NCBI GenBank assembly: GCA_017502125.1
Contig: JAFVVN010000034.1
Coordinates: 1 to 64,000 of the forward strand
Direction: 5' to 3'
Source: Bacteroidales bacterium
Lineage (GTDB): Bacteria > Bacteroidota > Bacteroidia > Bacteroidales > UBA932
DNA length: 64,000 bases
In this document: piece after piece, positions 1 to 11,000 of the stretch
How positions within the stretch are numbered: the first letter of the stretch is position 1
Layout of the letters: each line of letters starts with the position of its first letter
Notes under the pieces: model-generated
The model's database searches: none
The model's input: the letters and a program-made list of their open reading frames with translations, nothing else
Told to the model about the DNA's origin: nothing
Translations under genes and position numbers: made by a program

Positions 1-1169
1 GATACACTTCTGAGGTGCATCTTATAATCAACGTAGTTAGAATCGGCTGGGGTCAATTCGCGTGCATCTTCTGCCTTGAGTACTCTCTCGTCCTGAATAT
101 CCTCGTACTGCACAAAATAGAGTCTGTCTCCAGCAAGTGCTGTCTGGAAGTAACTTGGTCCGATGTTGGCGATTGGCTCAAATGCTTCGCCTGACTCAAT
201 ATCCTTGGTTGGGTCGAAGATCCATGCTCTTTCGTCACCTCCTCCGAAAGGTCCCATGATAAACATGCACCTCTTTCTACCCTCGATAGGAGTAAGCCAT
301 GTCCATGAGCGCTGAGTATCCTGAAGCTCAGTTGTTCTTGTACCATCGATCAGCTGTCCCATTGGAAGTACATTGTGAAGGGTATCAAGCTTTTCAGTTG
401 ATGGACGATAAACATAAAGATTACCATGATCATGTTCAAGCTTAGCCATGCCTCTCTTCTTAAGAGTGAACCATACGTTTCCATTATCATCGATATAGAA
501 ATAGAATGAACAAGCTTTTCCTTTGACAACCATGCCAAGATCCTTCATCTCACCGCTTTCAATATCAATGCTGTAAAGATGGCTTCCATCATTCTTCCTA
601 TCCGCTGACTTGAATGGAGTCATGAACGCATAGATCTTTTTAGATTTCGGATCCACATCGATTGCAGCATAGATTGAATAGCCCGGCATAGGAATACCAA
701 AATCCCTGAACTTGCCTGTAGCCATCTCATATCCTATGATATGTGCTCCTGGATAAGCCTCAATGCCCTCCTTCCAGTAGTTTGAAAGATGTGTACAGAA
801 ATACAGCCATCCGTCACACTCTACGATATCCGAGTGGATCTTGCCCTGCTGAGGAAATCCCGGCAGATCTGCCTCACCGCAGATCTCAGTCATGTCTTCG
901 GCAAGCATTGTAACCTCATATGTTCTCGGGTCGAACTTATGGAAACCGGCTCCATGGCTCTTTGAGTGTGTAGACGATCCGAAGTAGCAGTTGCCGTCTG
1001 ATGCAATCTTGATTCCCTGCCACTGTCCGTCCCACTCCTTACATATCTGATTCATTGAGTATGTCCAAACTTTCTGTTTCTTTCCCTCTGGCTCACCAGT
1101 CTTATGCCCGCAGGAAACCAGAGAAAGGAGAATTACTCCGGCTGTTACAATTAATGAGTTGATTTTCAT
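1..1169 (-). CDS. Beta-propeller-like lipoprotein, 3' end outside window
   Basis: Open frame of 389 codons without a stop, running off the left edge. The ATG is followed by a short hydrophobic stretch and a lipobox ending in Cys at about residue 20 (LVSC), so the product is probably a lipoprotein. The rest consists of repeated blocks of about 45-60 residues, each with a Gly/Asp-rich turn, an aromatic strand and a closing D-P or E-S-G turn (for example YSIDIESGEMKDLG, FHKFDPRTYEV), as in six- or seven-bladed propellers. No catalytic residues were recognised. It is the last visible gene of the SusC/SusD operon, 38 bp after the S1/P1 nuclease gene. It could be a binding protein or a lactonase-type propeller enzyme. 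Confidence 0.75.
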   Translation of the reverse strand, partial: MKINSLIVTAGVILLSLVSCGHKTGEPEGKKQKVWTYSMNQICKEWDGQWQGIKIASDGNCYFGSSTHSKSHGAGFHKFDPRTYEVTMLAEDMTEICGEADLPGFPQQGKIHSDIVECDGWLYFCTHLSNYWKEGIEAYPGAHIIGYEMATGKFRDFGIPMPGYSIYAAIDVDPKSKKIYAFMTPFKSADRKNDGSHLYSIDIESGEMKDLGMVVKGKACSFYFYIDDNGNVWFTLKKRGMAKLEHDHGNLYVYRPSTEKLDTLHNVLPMGQLIDGTRTTELQDTQRSWTWLTPIEGRKRCMFIMGPFGGGDERAWIFDPTKDIESGEAFEPIANIGPSYFQTALAGDRLYFVQYEDIQDERVLKAEDARELTPADSNYVDYKMHLRSV

Positions 1170-1207
1170 AGAATTAATATTAATGATGATTATTATTTCC
1201 TAACATT

Positions 1208-2080
1208 TTACTCGCTTAATGCGAATATATAATCCAATGCTTTTGCCAGACGATAGCCCGCATTTCTTAATTGTATATAAAGCAGTTCTCTATCCTTCTC
1301 AGGATACTCATCCGAGAGGATCTCTTTCGGCTCATGAGAGTGGGCTGGAAGTGAAGTTATCGCGCTTGCCTTTCCCCAATCATAAACATCACCTTTCTGA
1401 ATTTCCGCTATCTCCTCCCCGGAAGCGGTATCAACTGCCTCAGAATATTCATAATAGCTCCACTCAGGCTCCAGCATCTTTATCAGTTTGGAGTCCCAAT
1501 ATGAGTGTGCATTTACCTTTTCCCCCTTTACGACAAATGAGTATTTTCCCCCTGTGGGAGCCTGGGGAACATAAAGTACATGCATTGGACAATGGATGTC
1601 ACCGATCAGATGGATCACAAGTGAAAGCTTTACTACGCGCTCATCCTTGTCCATATCTACCCAGTTGGCCTTAAGATCAGAAATCAGGAAGTCAAGGTCC
1701 ATGACCGCATTTCTTACATACTCATCCCCTTCCCTATTATGACGGTAGGTGTTGTACAACGAGTCCACAGAGTATGAATGGCACCATGGCTCGATGTTGG
1801 TAGGATAGCTGTCCATGTCAGAAGGCTGACGCCTTAGGATCTTGGGATTCGAGCATTCGAATCCGATGTCACGACTCCATACATAGTAGTTGTCGTCTGC
1901 ATCCGATGCCACCTCAACGATATCTGTTCCAGCAAGGCACTTCTTCAGCTGTTTCTTTGTCGACTTTGAGATATGGTTATCTGCTACCTGTGCGATTGCG
2001 GCATGTCCGACACCACCCCAGCCGAAAGAGAGGTGACAGGCAGTAAGCAAGAGCAGGGAAATGACAAATATTCTTCTCAT
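1208..2080 (-). CDS. S1/P1-family zinc nuclease, secreted
   Basis: 290 aa. A signal peptide (about residues 1-20) would be removed just before Trp21. In this family the mature N-terminal Trp is itself a zinc ligand, and the expected WGxxGH is present (W21, H26). Other expected ligands are visible: an Asp around 60-63, H101 (CHSYSVD), H157/D161/H163/H167 (HLIGDIHCPMH) and H192/D196 (HSYWD). Family members cleave single-stranded DNA and RNA and remove 3'-phosphates using three Zn ions. All ligand positions look intact, so activity is expected in the periplasm or outside the cell. The start lies 1 bp after the stop of the FAD oxidoreductase gene, so the two are in one operon. Confidence 0.9.
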   Translation of the reverse strand: MRRIFVISLLLLTACHLSFGWGGVGHAAIAQVADNHISKSTKKQLKKCLAGTDIVEVASDADDNYYVWSRDIGFECSNPKILRRQPSDMDSYPTNIEPWCHSYSVDSLYNTYRHNREGDEYVRNAVMDLDFLISDLKANWVDMDKDERVVKLSLVIHLIGDIHCPMHVLYVPQAPTGGKYSFVVKGEKVNAHSYWDSKLIKMLEPEWSYYEYSEAVDTASGEEIAEIQKGDVYDWGKASAITSLPAHSHEPKEILSDEYPEKDRELLYIQLRNAGYRLAKALDYIFALSE

Positions 2081-2081
2081 A

Positions 2082-4121
2082 CTATTTCTGTTTTACAAGC
2101 ATTATGGCATCAGCACACACAGTTCCGTCGCTGCCGTCTCCATGGAGGTTTACACTGAACTGATAACCCTCAGCAAAATCAAAAGAAGCAACCTTATGCC
2201 ATGTGCTGACAGACTGACCGATGACAACCACATCTGAAGTCTTAACCGTTACTGATGTGCCGTCGTTGAAGTCGAAGACTGTCTCAGGGCAATGTCCGCC
2301 CGATGTATGATGATATGTATACACATCATATGTTCCTGCCTCAGGAATAACAGCAGAATACTCTACGCTACCCTCATTTGCACGGCCGACAAGACATGTT
2401 GGGCCATATACACCATCCTCTGAAAGATGCTGGTGGTCTGCTCTCTTGACATTATCATTAGGGAGTGGTGCGCTAGGGCCCTTAGAGCCTAGCCACTTGT
2501 CGCCCTTGGCTACGGCCTGATTGTCATCGATGATGATATCTGCAGATGTGCCATCAAGGTATGGATTGACAGCCATGATATCATTGATGTCAATGTAGTT
2601 TACATCCTGTACTCTCTCAAGACCCTGCTGATGGGCAAGCGCGATGGCCATTCCTGCTGCCTGTCCCATACACATGAACACAGGCTCCATTCTGATCGAA
2701 CCATAAGCGATGTGAGAAGCAGAGCAGCAGATAGGAACAAGAAGGTTTGTACACTCCTCACGCTTTGGAGTAAGTGAACGATATGAGATTGGATAAGGCA
2801 TTCCGCCTCCGATCTCCACATCTCCCTCGTTCTTCACCATCTTCTTTCCGTTCTTCTCTATCACGATCCTCTGGGTGTTATGAGAGTCCATTGTATATGC
2901 TGCATATGCAATTCCCTCCGGTGCAATAACCTTGTTGTCGCAGTCTGCCTGAGTCGCGACATATTCGCCTACCATACGGCGGCACTCGCGGACATAGAGC
3001 TGAGGCGTCCAGTTGCCGCACTCCACGTACTCATCTTTCGGAAGCCCCCACTCCTTTACGAAGTTCTGGATCTCTGCTGGCACCCTAGGGTCGTTAGCCA
3101 CGAAATAGAGGAGACCGAGAGTATAATCTTTATGTTCCTTGATGATCTCCTGACGCTCCTCCCAAGTAGCCTCTGGATAATTGTGGTTTGCGCCGATCAT
3201 ATCTGTAGAGAATGCACCACGGTTGTTCACGTCAGTCTTTCTGTTCGGGCCGATGCTCCAGATGAAATACTGGTTGATCTCCCTCATGTGAGGCTGAGCA
3301 TCGTATACACGAAGCAGAAGTTCGTATTTTGAAGGATCATAATTCTCGGGTTTTTCGATAGGAATCTTGTTCTCCGGGTTGTCTGTAAGACATATCCTGA
3401 AGTTGTATGCCTGGATGAGGTTGTCGCCTGATCCCTGTGGTGCAAGAGTTCCCTCGCTGATACCCCAGAGCAGACCACTTGAAGGGTCACCTGGAATGAC
3501 ATATGGATCTACACCGTCAGGGAACTGATGCAAATGTCTCATATGGACACCGTTCCATGTCTCGCCATACTCCGAGCAATCCTCTCGTCCTGTGCGATAT
3601 GAAACGCCGGCCTTGGCCATGAGGTCACCCTCATACGACGCATCAATGAACCACTTTGCACCGAATGTAAGCGTATCTGCACTTGCTTCGCCACCTGCGA
3701 CCTTGATCGAAGTTATGTCTGTACCATCAAGTTCCGCGTCACATATATGATATCCGGTAATGAAATCAATTTTCTCATGATCAAGATAGTCCATGAGAAT
3801 CTTGTGAGCTACACTTGGCTCGAATACCCACTGCTCGAGATTGCCATAGTGCTCGCCAAGCCTGCGGTAAAACTGAAGGGCTACACCCTTAACCACCTGC
3901 TTGTTTCCGATATCAGTAAAGCTCAGACCTCCTGTTGTAAGACCACCGATTCTGATATTCGGCTCCACTACAAGGACATCAAGGCCCATCTGGGCAGCAG
4001 AGTACGCTGCTACAACTCCAGATGCAGAACCACCGTAAACACACAGATCATACTCCTTCTCATTGCTTGAGCAAGAGCAAAATGCCAATAAGGCTGAAAT
4101 AATTAACAGATATTTTTTCAT
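2082..4121 (-). CDS. FAD-dependent oxidoreductase lipoprotein with golvesin-like C-terminal domain
   Basis: 679 aa. A lipobox (AFCSC) ends the signal. A Rossmann FAD-binding motif follows at about residues 27-60 (YGGSASGVVAA, then LVVEPNIRIGGLTTGGLS), typical of the FAD_oxidored family (PF12831), whose members are often secreted in Bacteroidota and have poorly known substrates. The last 130 or so residues (from about VYGPTCLVGRANEG to ADAIMLV) resemble the golvesin/xanthan-lyase CBD-like domain, a beta-sandwich presumed to bind carbohydrate or cell-surface polymer. The gene sits 2 bp from the BACON/DUF5689 gene upstream and 1 bp from the nuclease gene downstream. Function of the enzyme is inferred only at family level. 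Confidence 0.85.
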   Translation of the reverse strand: MKKYLLIISALLAFCSCSSNEKEYDLCVYGGSASGVVAAYSAAQMGLDVLVVEPNIRIGGLTTGGLSFTDIGNKQVVKGVALQFYRRLGEHYGNLEQWVFEPSVAHKILMDYLDHEKIDFITGYHICDAELDGTDITSIKVAGGEASADTLTFGAKWFIDASYEGDLMAKAGVSYRTGREDCSEYGETWNGVHMRHLHQFPDGVDPYVIPGDPSSGLLWGISEGTLAPQGSGDNLIQAYNFRICLTDNPENKIPIEKPENYDPSKYELLLRVYDAQPHMREINQYFIWSIGPNRKTDVNNRGAFSTDMIGANHNYPEATWEERQEIIKEHKDYTLGLLYFVANDPRVPAEIQNFVKEWGLPKDEYVECGNWTPQLYVRECRRMVGEYVATQADCDNKVIAPEGIAYAAYTMDSHNTQRIVIEKNGKKMVKNEGDVEIGGGMPYPISYRSLTPKREECTNLLVPICCSASHIAYGSIRMEPVFMCMGQAAGMAIALAHQQGLERVQDVNYIDINDIMAVNPYLDGTSADIIIDDNQAVAKGDKWLGSKGPSAPLPNDNVKRADHQHLSEDGVYGPTCLVGRANEGSVEYSAVIPEAGTYDVYTYHHTSGGHCPETVFDFNDGTSVTVKTSDVVVIGQSVSTWHKVASFDFAEGYQFSVNLHGDGSDGTVCADAIMLVKQK

Positions 4122-4123
4122 GT

Positions 4124-6325
4124 CTAGTTGTTATGTCTGATAGCAAAATAATTGACGGCGTTATAGATTGAAGATGTAAAGTTCTTGTCTGTCGGAACAA
4201 GACGCACATATACCTTCTCCAATCCGAGAGTCTCATCCGGTAGATTGACAGTGATGAACTTGGTTCCTGGAAGCTGGCTGACCTTTCTGTTTGCATCCAC
4301 TGCGAAATCAGGTACTGTATAAGAAGCGACATCGTTCCATTCCTCCTTATCTGAAGACCACTGAACCTTCCAATTGCGGATTGCATTCTCCTTCTTAAGG
4401 TGGTTCATTGTACCGAATGTGATGTTAAGAGGGCTGTTTGCCTCAGTCAGATCTGCCGTAGGGAACTCAGCGCACCAGTACTGGCTTGCACTCCAACCTG
4501 CAACACACCATGCCGATCCGTTGGATGTCTCCCACTCCTGCTTGTTTTCCTTTGAATAGATCACACCGTTCTTGGCACCATACGGTCTCCAATGAGCGCT
4601 TCTTCCGAGGAAGTCATAGATGCCGTTGCCGTTATCTTCCTCAGTGATGACTCCGCCATATTCATATGGACCTACATGAGTAAAGTCATTTACAAGGTTA
4701 AGGGTAACCTTCTCTCCGCTCTTCTCGCAATAGAACTTGGCATCCAATGTCAATGGATCAGCAACAAGAGGATATGTCGGATAAAGTTCCTTGTCATCTG
4801 TATAGTTCTTCACCAGGTTTACTCCCTGATAGTCGCAGTATCCCCACTCATACATGAGTGTAGAGAAACTTTCAGAAGCATCCTCTGAAATCTTGACCTC
4901 AGATTTTCTTACCGGACGGATCTGATAGTCTCCGATGGTGCCAAGACCTGTAATGTATGATGCATTCTGACCAGCAGCAACCAGTTCTTTCTCCTTAGCT
5001 GCATCCCACTCGAAATTGTCGCATTTCTCATGCACGACAACACCTGTAAGAGCGCCGCTACCCTTTGGAAGTCCCTTTCCGTCTCTTGACCATGGACAGT
5101 CCACATTGACCATCATATGGCTGGTGCCGCCATCCTTGTCCCTGATGACCATAGGATAAGACACCATCAGATTGATATAGCGGATATCCACTGGAGCGAA
5201 GCTTCCCTTGCTCACAGGAATCTCCACATCGGGAATAGTCACCTGAGTATATATGTCGATGTCTGTCAATTCAGCAAGTCCGCGGACTTTCTCTGCAGGT
5301 GCGTCGCCTGCTGATGTTGCCACAAGGGACTCAACAGGGATTCTTGAAATAGAATAACGTACAGGATTATCCTCTCTCTTGAGGGTAAGGCCATATGTGT
5401 CGAGACTGATTCTGTCATAACGGCTCACAAGATCAGCGCAGCTCTTCGAGAAGATCAGCTTGATGCCGTCTGTACCGTCCTCATTCTGTACATAGATGAT
5501 TCTGTCGGCATAAGTCATGTCCTGATTATCGACACTGATAAGGCGGTTCTCGGCTCCATTCTTCTCGAGGTTGTCATTGATGACAAGACCGTTGAGAACG
5601 ATATGGGACTCGATCAGATACTCCCCTTCCGAGTCAAGAAGTGCCTTAAGACCAGTCACGTCGACTTCCTCCATTGCACTGCCTGCATTATACTGAGAAA
5701 CCTGGATATATCCTTTACCACCGTCATATTTTACTGTAATGACAGCATGTCTGATGATGTCGGTTACATTCGCCTTTACATCAAAACTGATAAAATTGTT
5801 CTTAAGACCTATACTGCCGATCCAGTCAGTGCTGCTCTTTTCATTATACGCCACTTCGAAAGAAAGGTCCTCTGCTCTAAGCTTGGTAGATATCTTGGCA
5901 CCGAACTGTCCTCCCTCTGCAGGAATGGAGATATTCTTCTGCTCGATGGTCACTCCACCCTCAAGAATGCCTTCCTGGTTGAATGCGAGTTCAAACACGT
6001 TGGTTCCTCGGGTCAGAGTAAGGACTGCAGTTCGTGGAATGCCGCGGTTGATGTCGTATGCAAAATCTACTGTCACATCACCATTCAGGGTAATCTCTCT
6101 AGCTTCAGGATCTGAAGCGAATCGGATCCATGTCGCATCCTCAGCCAATGTCGCAGTGAATTCACCGTCAGCAAACACCTCCAGCGTGCACTCGCCAGCA
6201 TCACTTCCCAACGCAACCTCCTTCTCCTTGCAGCCGACGCCATAGATCTGCACATCCTCAGGCAACTGCTCGCATGACAGAGCAGCGGCAAGGCACAATG
6301 CTATATATATAATGTACTTCTTCAT
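4124..6325 (-). CDS. BACON / DUF5689 surface lipoprotein
   Basis: 733 aa. Lipobox AALSC near residue 18, followed by acidic residues (EQLPED), as in Bacteroidota surface-export signals. Residues about 30-115 form a BACON-type beta-sandwich (TWIRFAS...LTLTRG...FNQEG) and about 120-215 a second, diverged copy ending in IQVSQYNAG. A DUF5689-like block follows (LKALLDSEGEYLIESHIV..., about 220-400). The C-terminal third has a jelly-roll look with many Trp, Tyr and Gly (SAWCVAGWSASQYWCAEF), perhaps a ligand-binding module. In SusC/SusD loci such proteins occupy the SusE/SusF position and bind substrate at the surface; that role is inferred here from position directly after susD (8 bp gap). Confidence 0.8.
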   Translation of the reverse strand: MKKYIIYIALCLAAALSCEQLPEDVQIYGVGCKEKEVALGSDAGECTLEVFADGEFTATLAEDATWIRFASDPEAREITLNGDVTVDFAYDINRGIPRTAVLTLTRGTNVFELAFNQEGILEGGVTIEQKNISIPAEGGQFGAKISTKLRAEDLSFEVAYNEKSSTDWIGSIGLKNNFISFDVKANVTDIIRHAVITVKYDGGKGYIQVSQYNAGSAMEEVDVTGLKALLDSEGEYLIESHIVLNGLVINDNLEKNGAENRLISVDNQDMTYADRIIYVQNEDGTDGIKLIFSKSCADLVSRYDRISLDTYGLTLKREDNPVRYSISRIPVESLVATSAGDAPAEKVRGLAELTDIDIYTQVTIPDVEIPVSKGSFAPVDIRYINLMVSYPMVIRDKDGGTSHMMVNVDCPWSRDGKGLPKGSGALTGVVVHEKCDNFEWDAAKEKELVAAGQNASYITGLGTIGDYQIRPVRKSEVKISEDASESFSTLMYEWGYCDYQGVNLVKNYTDDKELYPTYPLVADPLTLDAKFYCEKSGEKVTLNLVNDFTHVGPYEYGGVITEEDNGNGIYDFLGRSAHWRPYGAKNGVIYSKENKQEWETSNGSAWCVAGWSASQYWCAEFPTADLTEANSPLNITFGTMNHLKKENAIRNWKVQWSSDKEEWNDVASYTVPDFAVDANRKVSQLPGTKFITVNLPDETLGLEKVYVRLVPTDKNFTSSIYNAVNYFAIRHNN

Positions 6326-6333
6326 AATCTTTC

Positions 6334-8061
6334 TTATTCGAGATATTCATCATTATCAAGCGCATTTCCACTATAGGCCACCTGGTCGGCAGGAATAGGC
6401 CAGTAGCGATGACATGGGCGGATGTACTCCTTAAGGTATGAGCCCTCATTGTATGCCACTGTCCTTTCATACCATATTCCCCAACGCACGAGGTCAAACT
6501 TGCGGTGGAACTCACCCACAAGCTCTCGAGCCCTCTCCATACGGATCTCCTCCATAAGAGCCTCCGGCTCAGAACCTACGCTTGCGTATGCGATCTCATT
6601 GAGTCCTGCACGTACGCGTGTTACATTCAGATACTTGCATGCCAGATCAAACTCGCCCATCTGAAGGTGAGCCTCAGCCTTCATCAGAAGAACGTCTGCA
6701 AAACGGAAGATCTTGTAGTTGTTAGGGTCCTTAGTATTATTCATGTCATAAGCCCAGAACTTATTTCCCATCCAAGGTCTGTCAGTAGCCTTGATCTTGC
6801 TCTTGGATGAAGACGAAGACCAGAAGAACATGACTTTACGATCTTTATTCTCAGGATCCTCTATAGGATCATAGCCGATCCATCTCCATGCAAGCGTACC
6901 ACTTCCTCCTCTTGGAGAGTCCTCACCACTGGAGTACTCACCGCTACGGAGGTCTGTAGAAGCATAAGGCATGAGCCTGCTGTAAAGGTAGGTCGTAGGT
7001 CTGGCAGTTGCTGAAGTTCTCGAATTTCCTCCAAGCTCAGGGATGCGGATGCCGGCATAGCAGTCAGAACCGGAATTGTCCTCAAGCTGCTCACCATCCT
7101 CCTCCGTATACTCGTCGTCTGTACCGCTATCAGGATTGAGGGCATTCTCAATCACCGAATTTGCCACACGCGAAGGCAGGCAGCAGGCTGCAATCATTGC
7201 AGTTGTCTGAGTACCGTATGATTCCACGACATTACCCATTTCGAAGATCGACTCCTTGACATAACGCTTGGAGAAAGGGACGTCTGTCAAAGGATAGTCT
7301 GTTCCAAAAGATGACGGAGAGTCTGCATAATGGCCGTAGATGTCTTCTACCTTTGAAAGGAATGCTATGGCCTCCTCCCATCTCTCGTTCCACATGCACA
7401 TCTTTGCTGCCACCACATATCCTACAGCAGCACCTGCTCTGAACTCGTTTCCTTCATAGGTACGGACCATAGGAAGAGCCTGCTCTCTGACAAGCCACCT
7501 GTCAAGTTCGGCAATACAGTAGTCTCTTGTAGCCTCTGCATCCATTCTTGGAAGAGTCGCAATCCTCTCGCGGTTTTCCTCAGTCACTCTCTCTGCATAG
7601 AAAGGGACATCTCCGAAAGTAGAGGTCAGAAGATAGTAATACATGGCACGGAGCACAGCAGTTTCAGCATAAAGCGGAGCAGCCTCCTCTTCAGTGATGT
7701 AACCGTTCTCCACTGCAGCATCAATGGCAGCAGTCATTTCATTAGTATCCTTTACACCTGCGTAGCCATATCTCCACACTGTAGATGCTATGCCAGGACG
7801 TGCAGGTGAGACATCACAGTTGGAATTATACAGAGACGAGCTTGATGTGTACATAAGGTCGGCTGCCACATCGGTCATTTCCCAGAAGCCTCGTGCAGAA
7901 TAGATGTTTCTCAGAGAATTGTAACATCCGTTGATGCCTGTCATGATCTGATTGACATCCTGGAAGTAATTGTCTGTCGTAGTGTAGGATTCGTTCTTCT
8001 CGTTGAGACATCCTGTCAGGAGTGTCACAACAGCAGAGAATATCAATATCTTTCTTTTCAT
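6334..8061 (-). CDS. SusD-like nutrient-binding outer-membrane lipoprotein
   Basis: 575 aa. Lipobox LLTGC at about residue 18, then the usual SusD/RagB layout: N-terminal TPR-like helices (NQIMTGINGCYNSLRNIYSARGFWEMTD), YYYLLTSTFGDVPFY, and the C-terminal block with FRFADVLLMKAEAHLQMGE, YLNVTRVRAGL, IRMERARELVGEFHRKFDLVRWG and a terminal YWPIP. All are family hallmarks. SusD proteins form the lid on the SusC transporter and capture the oligomeric ligand. An acidic, Ser/Gly-rich insertion at about residues 330-350 is larger than usual and may be in the ligand loop. It is 2 bp from the susC stop, so translation is probably coupled. Confidence 0.95.
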   Translation of the reverse strand: MKRKILIFSAVVTLLTGCLNEKNESYTTTDNYFQDVNQIMTGINGCYNSLRNIYSARGFWEMTDVAADLMYTSSSSLYNSNCDVSPARPGIASTVWRYGYAGVKDTNEMTAAIDAAVENGYITEEEAAPLYAETAVLRAMYYYLLTSTFGDVPFYAERVTEENRERIATLPRMDAEATRDYCIAELDRWLVREQALPMVRTYEGNEFRAGAAVGYVVAAKMCMWNERWEEAIAFLSKVEDIYGHYADSPSSFGTDYPLTDVPFSKRYVKESIFEMGNVVESYGTQTTAMIAACCLPSRVANSVIENALNPDSGTDDEYTEEDGEQLEDNSGSDCYAGIRIPELGGNSRTSATARPTTYLYSRLMPYASTDLRSGEYSSGEDSPRGGSGTLAWRWIGYDPIEDPENKDRKVMFFWSSSSSKSKIKATDRPWMGNKFWAYDMNNTKDPNNYKIFRFADVLLMKAEAHLQMGEFDLACKYLNVTRVRAGLNEIAYASVGSEPEALMEEIRMERARELVGEFHRKFDLVRWGIWYERTVAYNEGSYLKEYIRPCHRYWPIPADQVAYSGNALDNDEYLE

Positions 8062-8063
8062 AA

Positions 8064-11000
8064 CTAGAATCTCACTTGAACATTGAATGCATAAGTACGT
8101 GATCTTGGGAATGAACCGTTGTCAAGACGGAACACATCTGACGAAGTGTTCACATCCGGATCAAATCCCGGATATACCTTCCACAGATAAAGGTTGTCAC
8201 TGCTGAATCCCACAGACAGTTCCTTGATGACCTTCTTGGCCTTCTTTGAGAGCGGAATATCATAGTTGAGGGTTACAGCCTTAAGTCTGAACCATGAAGC
8301 ATCGTACACGCTCTTGCTCGAAGCCAGCGAATCGTCGTAGCCTGCCTTGCAGACATCGCTTGTAGGGTTGGCTTCAGTCCATGCATTGAGCATAGTTCTG
8401 TACTTGTTGTAAGACGCTGTTCCGGATCCTGCATACAGCTCGGATATGTTGTAGATATATCCACCAAGCGAGTATGTGAAGTATACGCCCAAAGTAAGGC
8501 CCTTTCCAATGATGAAGTTATTCTGGAAACCTCCGTAAAGCACAGGGTCAGAACTTCCAAGGTAAACCATATCGTTCTGGTCAAGGAGACCATCATGGTT
8601 GATGTCTGCATATTTAGGATGTCCCATCTTCGGACTTGCAGACTGAGACACATAAGCATGAGTGATCTTGTTGTATGCTATGTCCTCATCACTATGCCAT
8701 ACACCTTCGTACTGATATCCCCAGATGGCATTTACAGGATAACCCTTCTTATAGCCATACATATACTGCGAAGTCGTACGAGGGTTGGTGTATGTAGGAA
8801 CGACTTCTGACTCCGAGCCGACACTTGTAACGACCTGACTGTTATGGGCTATTGTCAAAGTAGTATTCCACTCGAAGTTCTTTCTGACGACATTACGGGT
8901 GGTGAGAGTTATCTCCTGCCCGATGTTTCTGGTCGAACCAGCGTTCGCGTAATATGTATTGTAGCCGGTTGTCTGAGTGTTTCTCATGCTCAGAAGCAGG
9001 TCGTCAGTGTCCGACACATATGCATCTGCCTCAAGAATGACCCTGCTGTTCCATGCTGCAAAGTTGAGACCGAGATTGTATGAAGTCGTTGTCTCCCATG
9101 TAAGGTTAGAGTTGGCCAGCTTGCTGGCAGTATAGGACAGAAGCTTATCGTCTCCGAAGATCCAGTTGGTGAAAGCTGAGTTGAAGGTCGCAAGCGACAT
9201 GTAAGGGCTGATTGCATCATTTCCTGAACGTCCTGCACTTACCCTGAGTGACAAGTCGTTGAGCCATGTGGCTTTGTCAAACCATTTCTCATTCATGATA
9301 GACCATCTGAGCGCAGCTGCAGGGAAGAATCCCCACTTGCGGTTCTGGGCGAAGTTGGAAGCTCCGTCGGCTCTGAGAGTTACTGTGAGATAATATCTCC
9401 TTCTGTAGTTGTAGTTGAATCGTCCCAACGCCGAGAGTTTGTCCTGATACTGCACATAAGAGGATGCAGCGAAATTGTCCGGATGCACCAGACCGAGAAG
9501 ATTCTTATATGTCAGGCTGTCATTTGTATAACCTGATCCGTTGAGCTTCTTGTAGTTCTTGTCAGAGTGCTCTGCTGTAAATCCGACTACAGTGCTGATA
9601 TCGTGAGCCTTGATCTTTCGAGCGTAGTTCCATGTCAGCTCTCCGAGATACTTAGTCGTTCTAGTTTCGGTAATGGTTGCTGTTCCACCTGTCTTGTTGG
9701 CAACCGCAACTGCAAGTGAAGAAGGTGAATAATAGTCACTTTCAGTATCAGTATCTGTCAATGCAAGACGAAGTTTGAGGTCCATTCTACGATTGAGCTG
9801 ATACTTCAAGGTCGGAGACACCATTATATAACTTGAATGTGCTTCGTTAGCAGTGTTCCTGGCAACAAGATAAGGGCTGTTGAACGGAGTACCGCCTGAA
9901 CTTTCCTGATCTCCGTATTTGTTCCATGTTGAATCTGGCTTGAGGAGCGGAGACAGATACACCGCTGCAGAAGTGTTGGTACCTGTGATGGCCGCAGAAG
10001 CCTTGTCTCTGTTGGAATTAGTATAGTTGATCTTGAGGTTGAGGTCAAGTTTCTTTGTAAGGGAACTGTTGACGTTGATTCTTCCTGTGAACTTGCGGAG
10101 CCCTGACTCGATCACCACTCCCGGAGTGTTGTTGTATCCAAGAGTTATGGAGAATGAAGTACCTCCCACCTTTCTGTACATGCTCAAGAAATAGTCTCTT
10201 GAGAATGAGTCCTGAGAAAGGACATCGATCCAGTCTGTGCTGTTGTTTCTGTAGATGGAAGGATCAGGATATGGAAGGCTTGTGCTTGACTTGAAGCTGC
10301 CTGAGACCATGTTTCTCCATGTTGCATACTCCTCTGCATTCATCAGATCCAGAGTTCCTGCAATCTGCGAGTAGCTCAAGGTCGACTTGAAGCGCACGCT
10401 GAATGTACCCTCCGACTTTCTGTCGTCGTGAGTGGTCACGAGGATGACACCGTTCGCGCCACGGCTACCATAGATTGCTGTCGAAGAAATATCCTTGAGC
10501 ACTGAGATGTTCACGATGTCGGCAGGGTTGATCTCATTAAGATCAGACACTGCATCAGGGACTCCATCCACAACGATAAGTGGCTTGTTACCTGCTGAAA
10601 TTGAGCGGCTTCCGCGGATACGGATCGAACTTTCCTCACCTACCTCGCCGCTGCCGGAACTGAACTCGGCACCTGCGATCTTACCCTGAAGGGCATGTGC
10701 AACGCTTGTGACAGGAGCTGTCTTGATCTCATCCATCTCCACCACTGTCACGGTTCCTGTGAGGTCACCTTTCTTTGATGTGCCATATCCGATGACCACA
10801 GTAGCCTCAAGGAGCTCGTTGTCATCCTCGAGAACCACATCGATTCCGGTTCTTCCGTTGACATGCTCCACTGCACTCTTATATCCGATGCATGAGATTT
10901 CAAGGAAGGCCTCAGGAGAAGCTGTGATAGTATATTGACCGGTCTCATCTGTAATGACACCGTTAGTCGACACACCTCTTTCCACTACAGCAACACCGAT

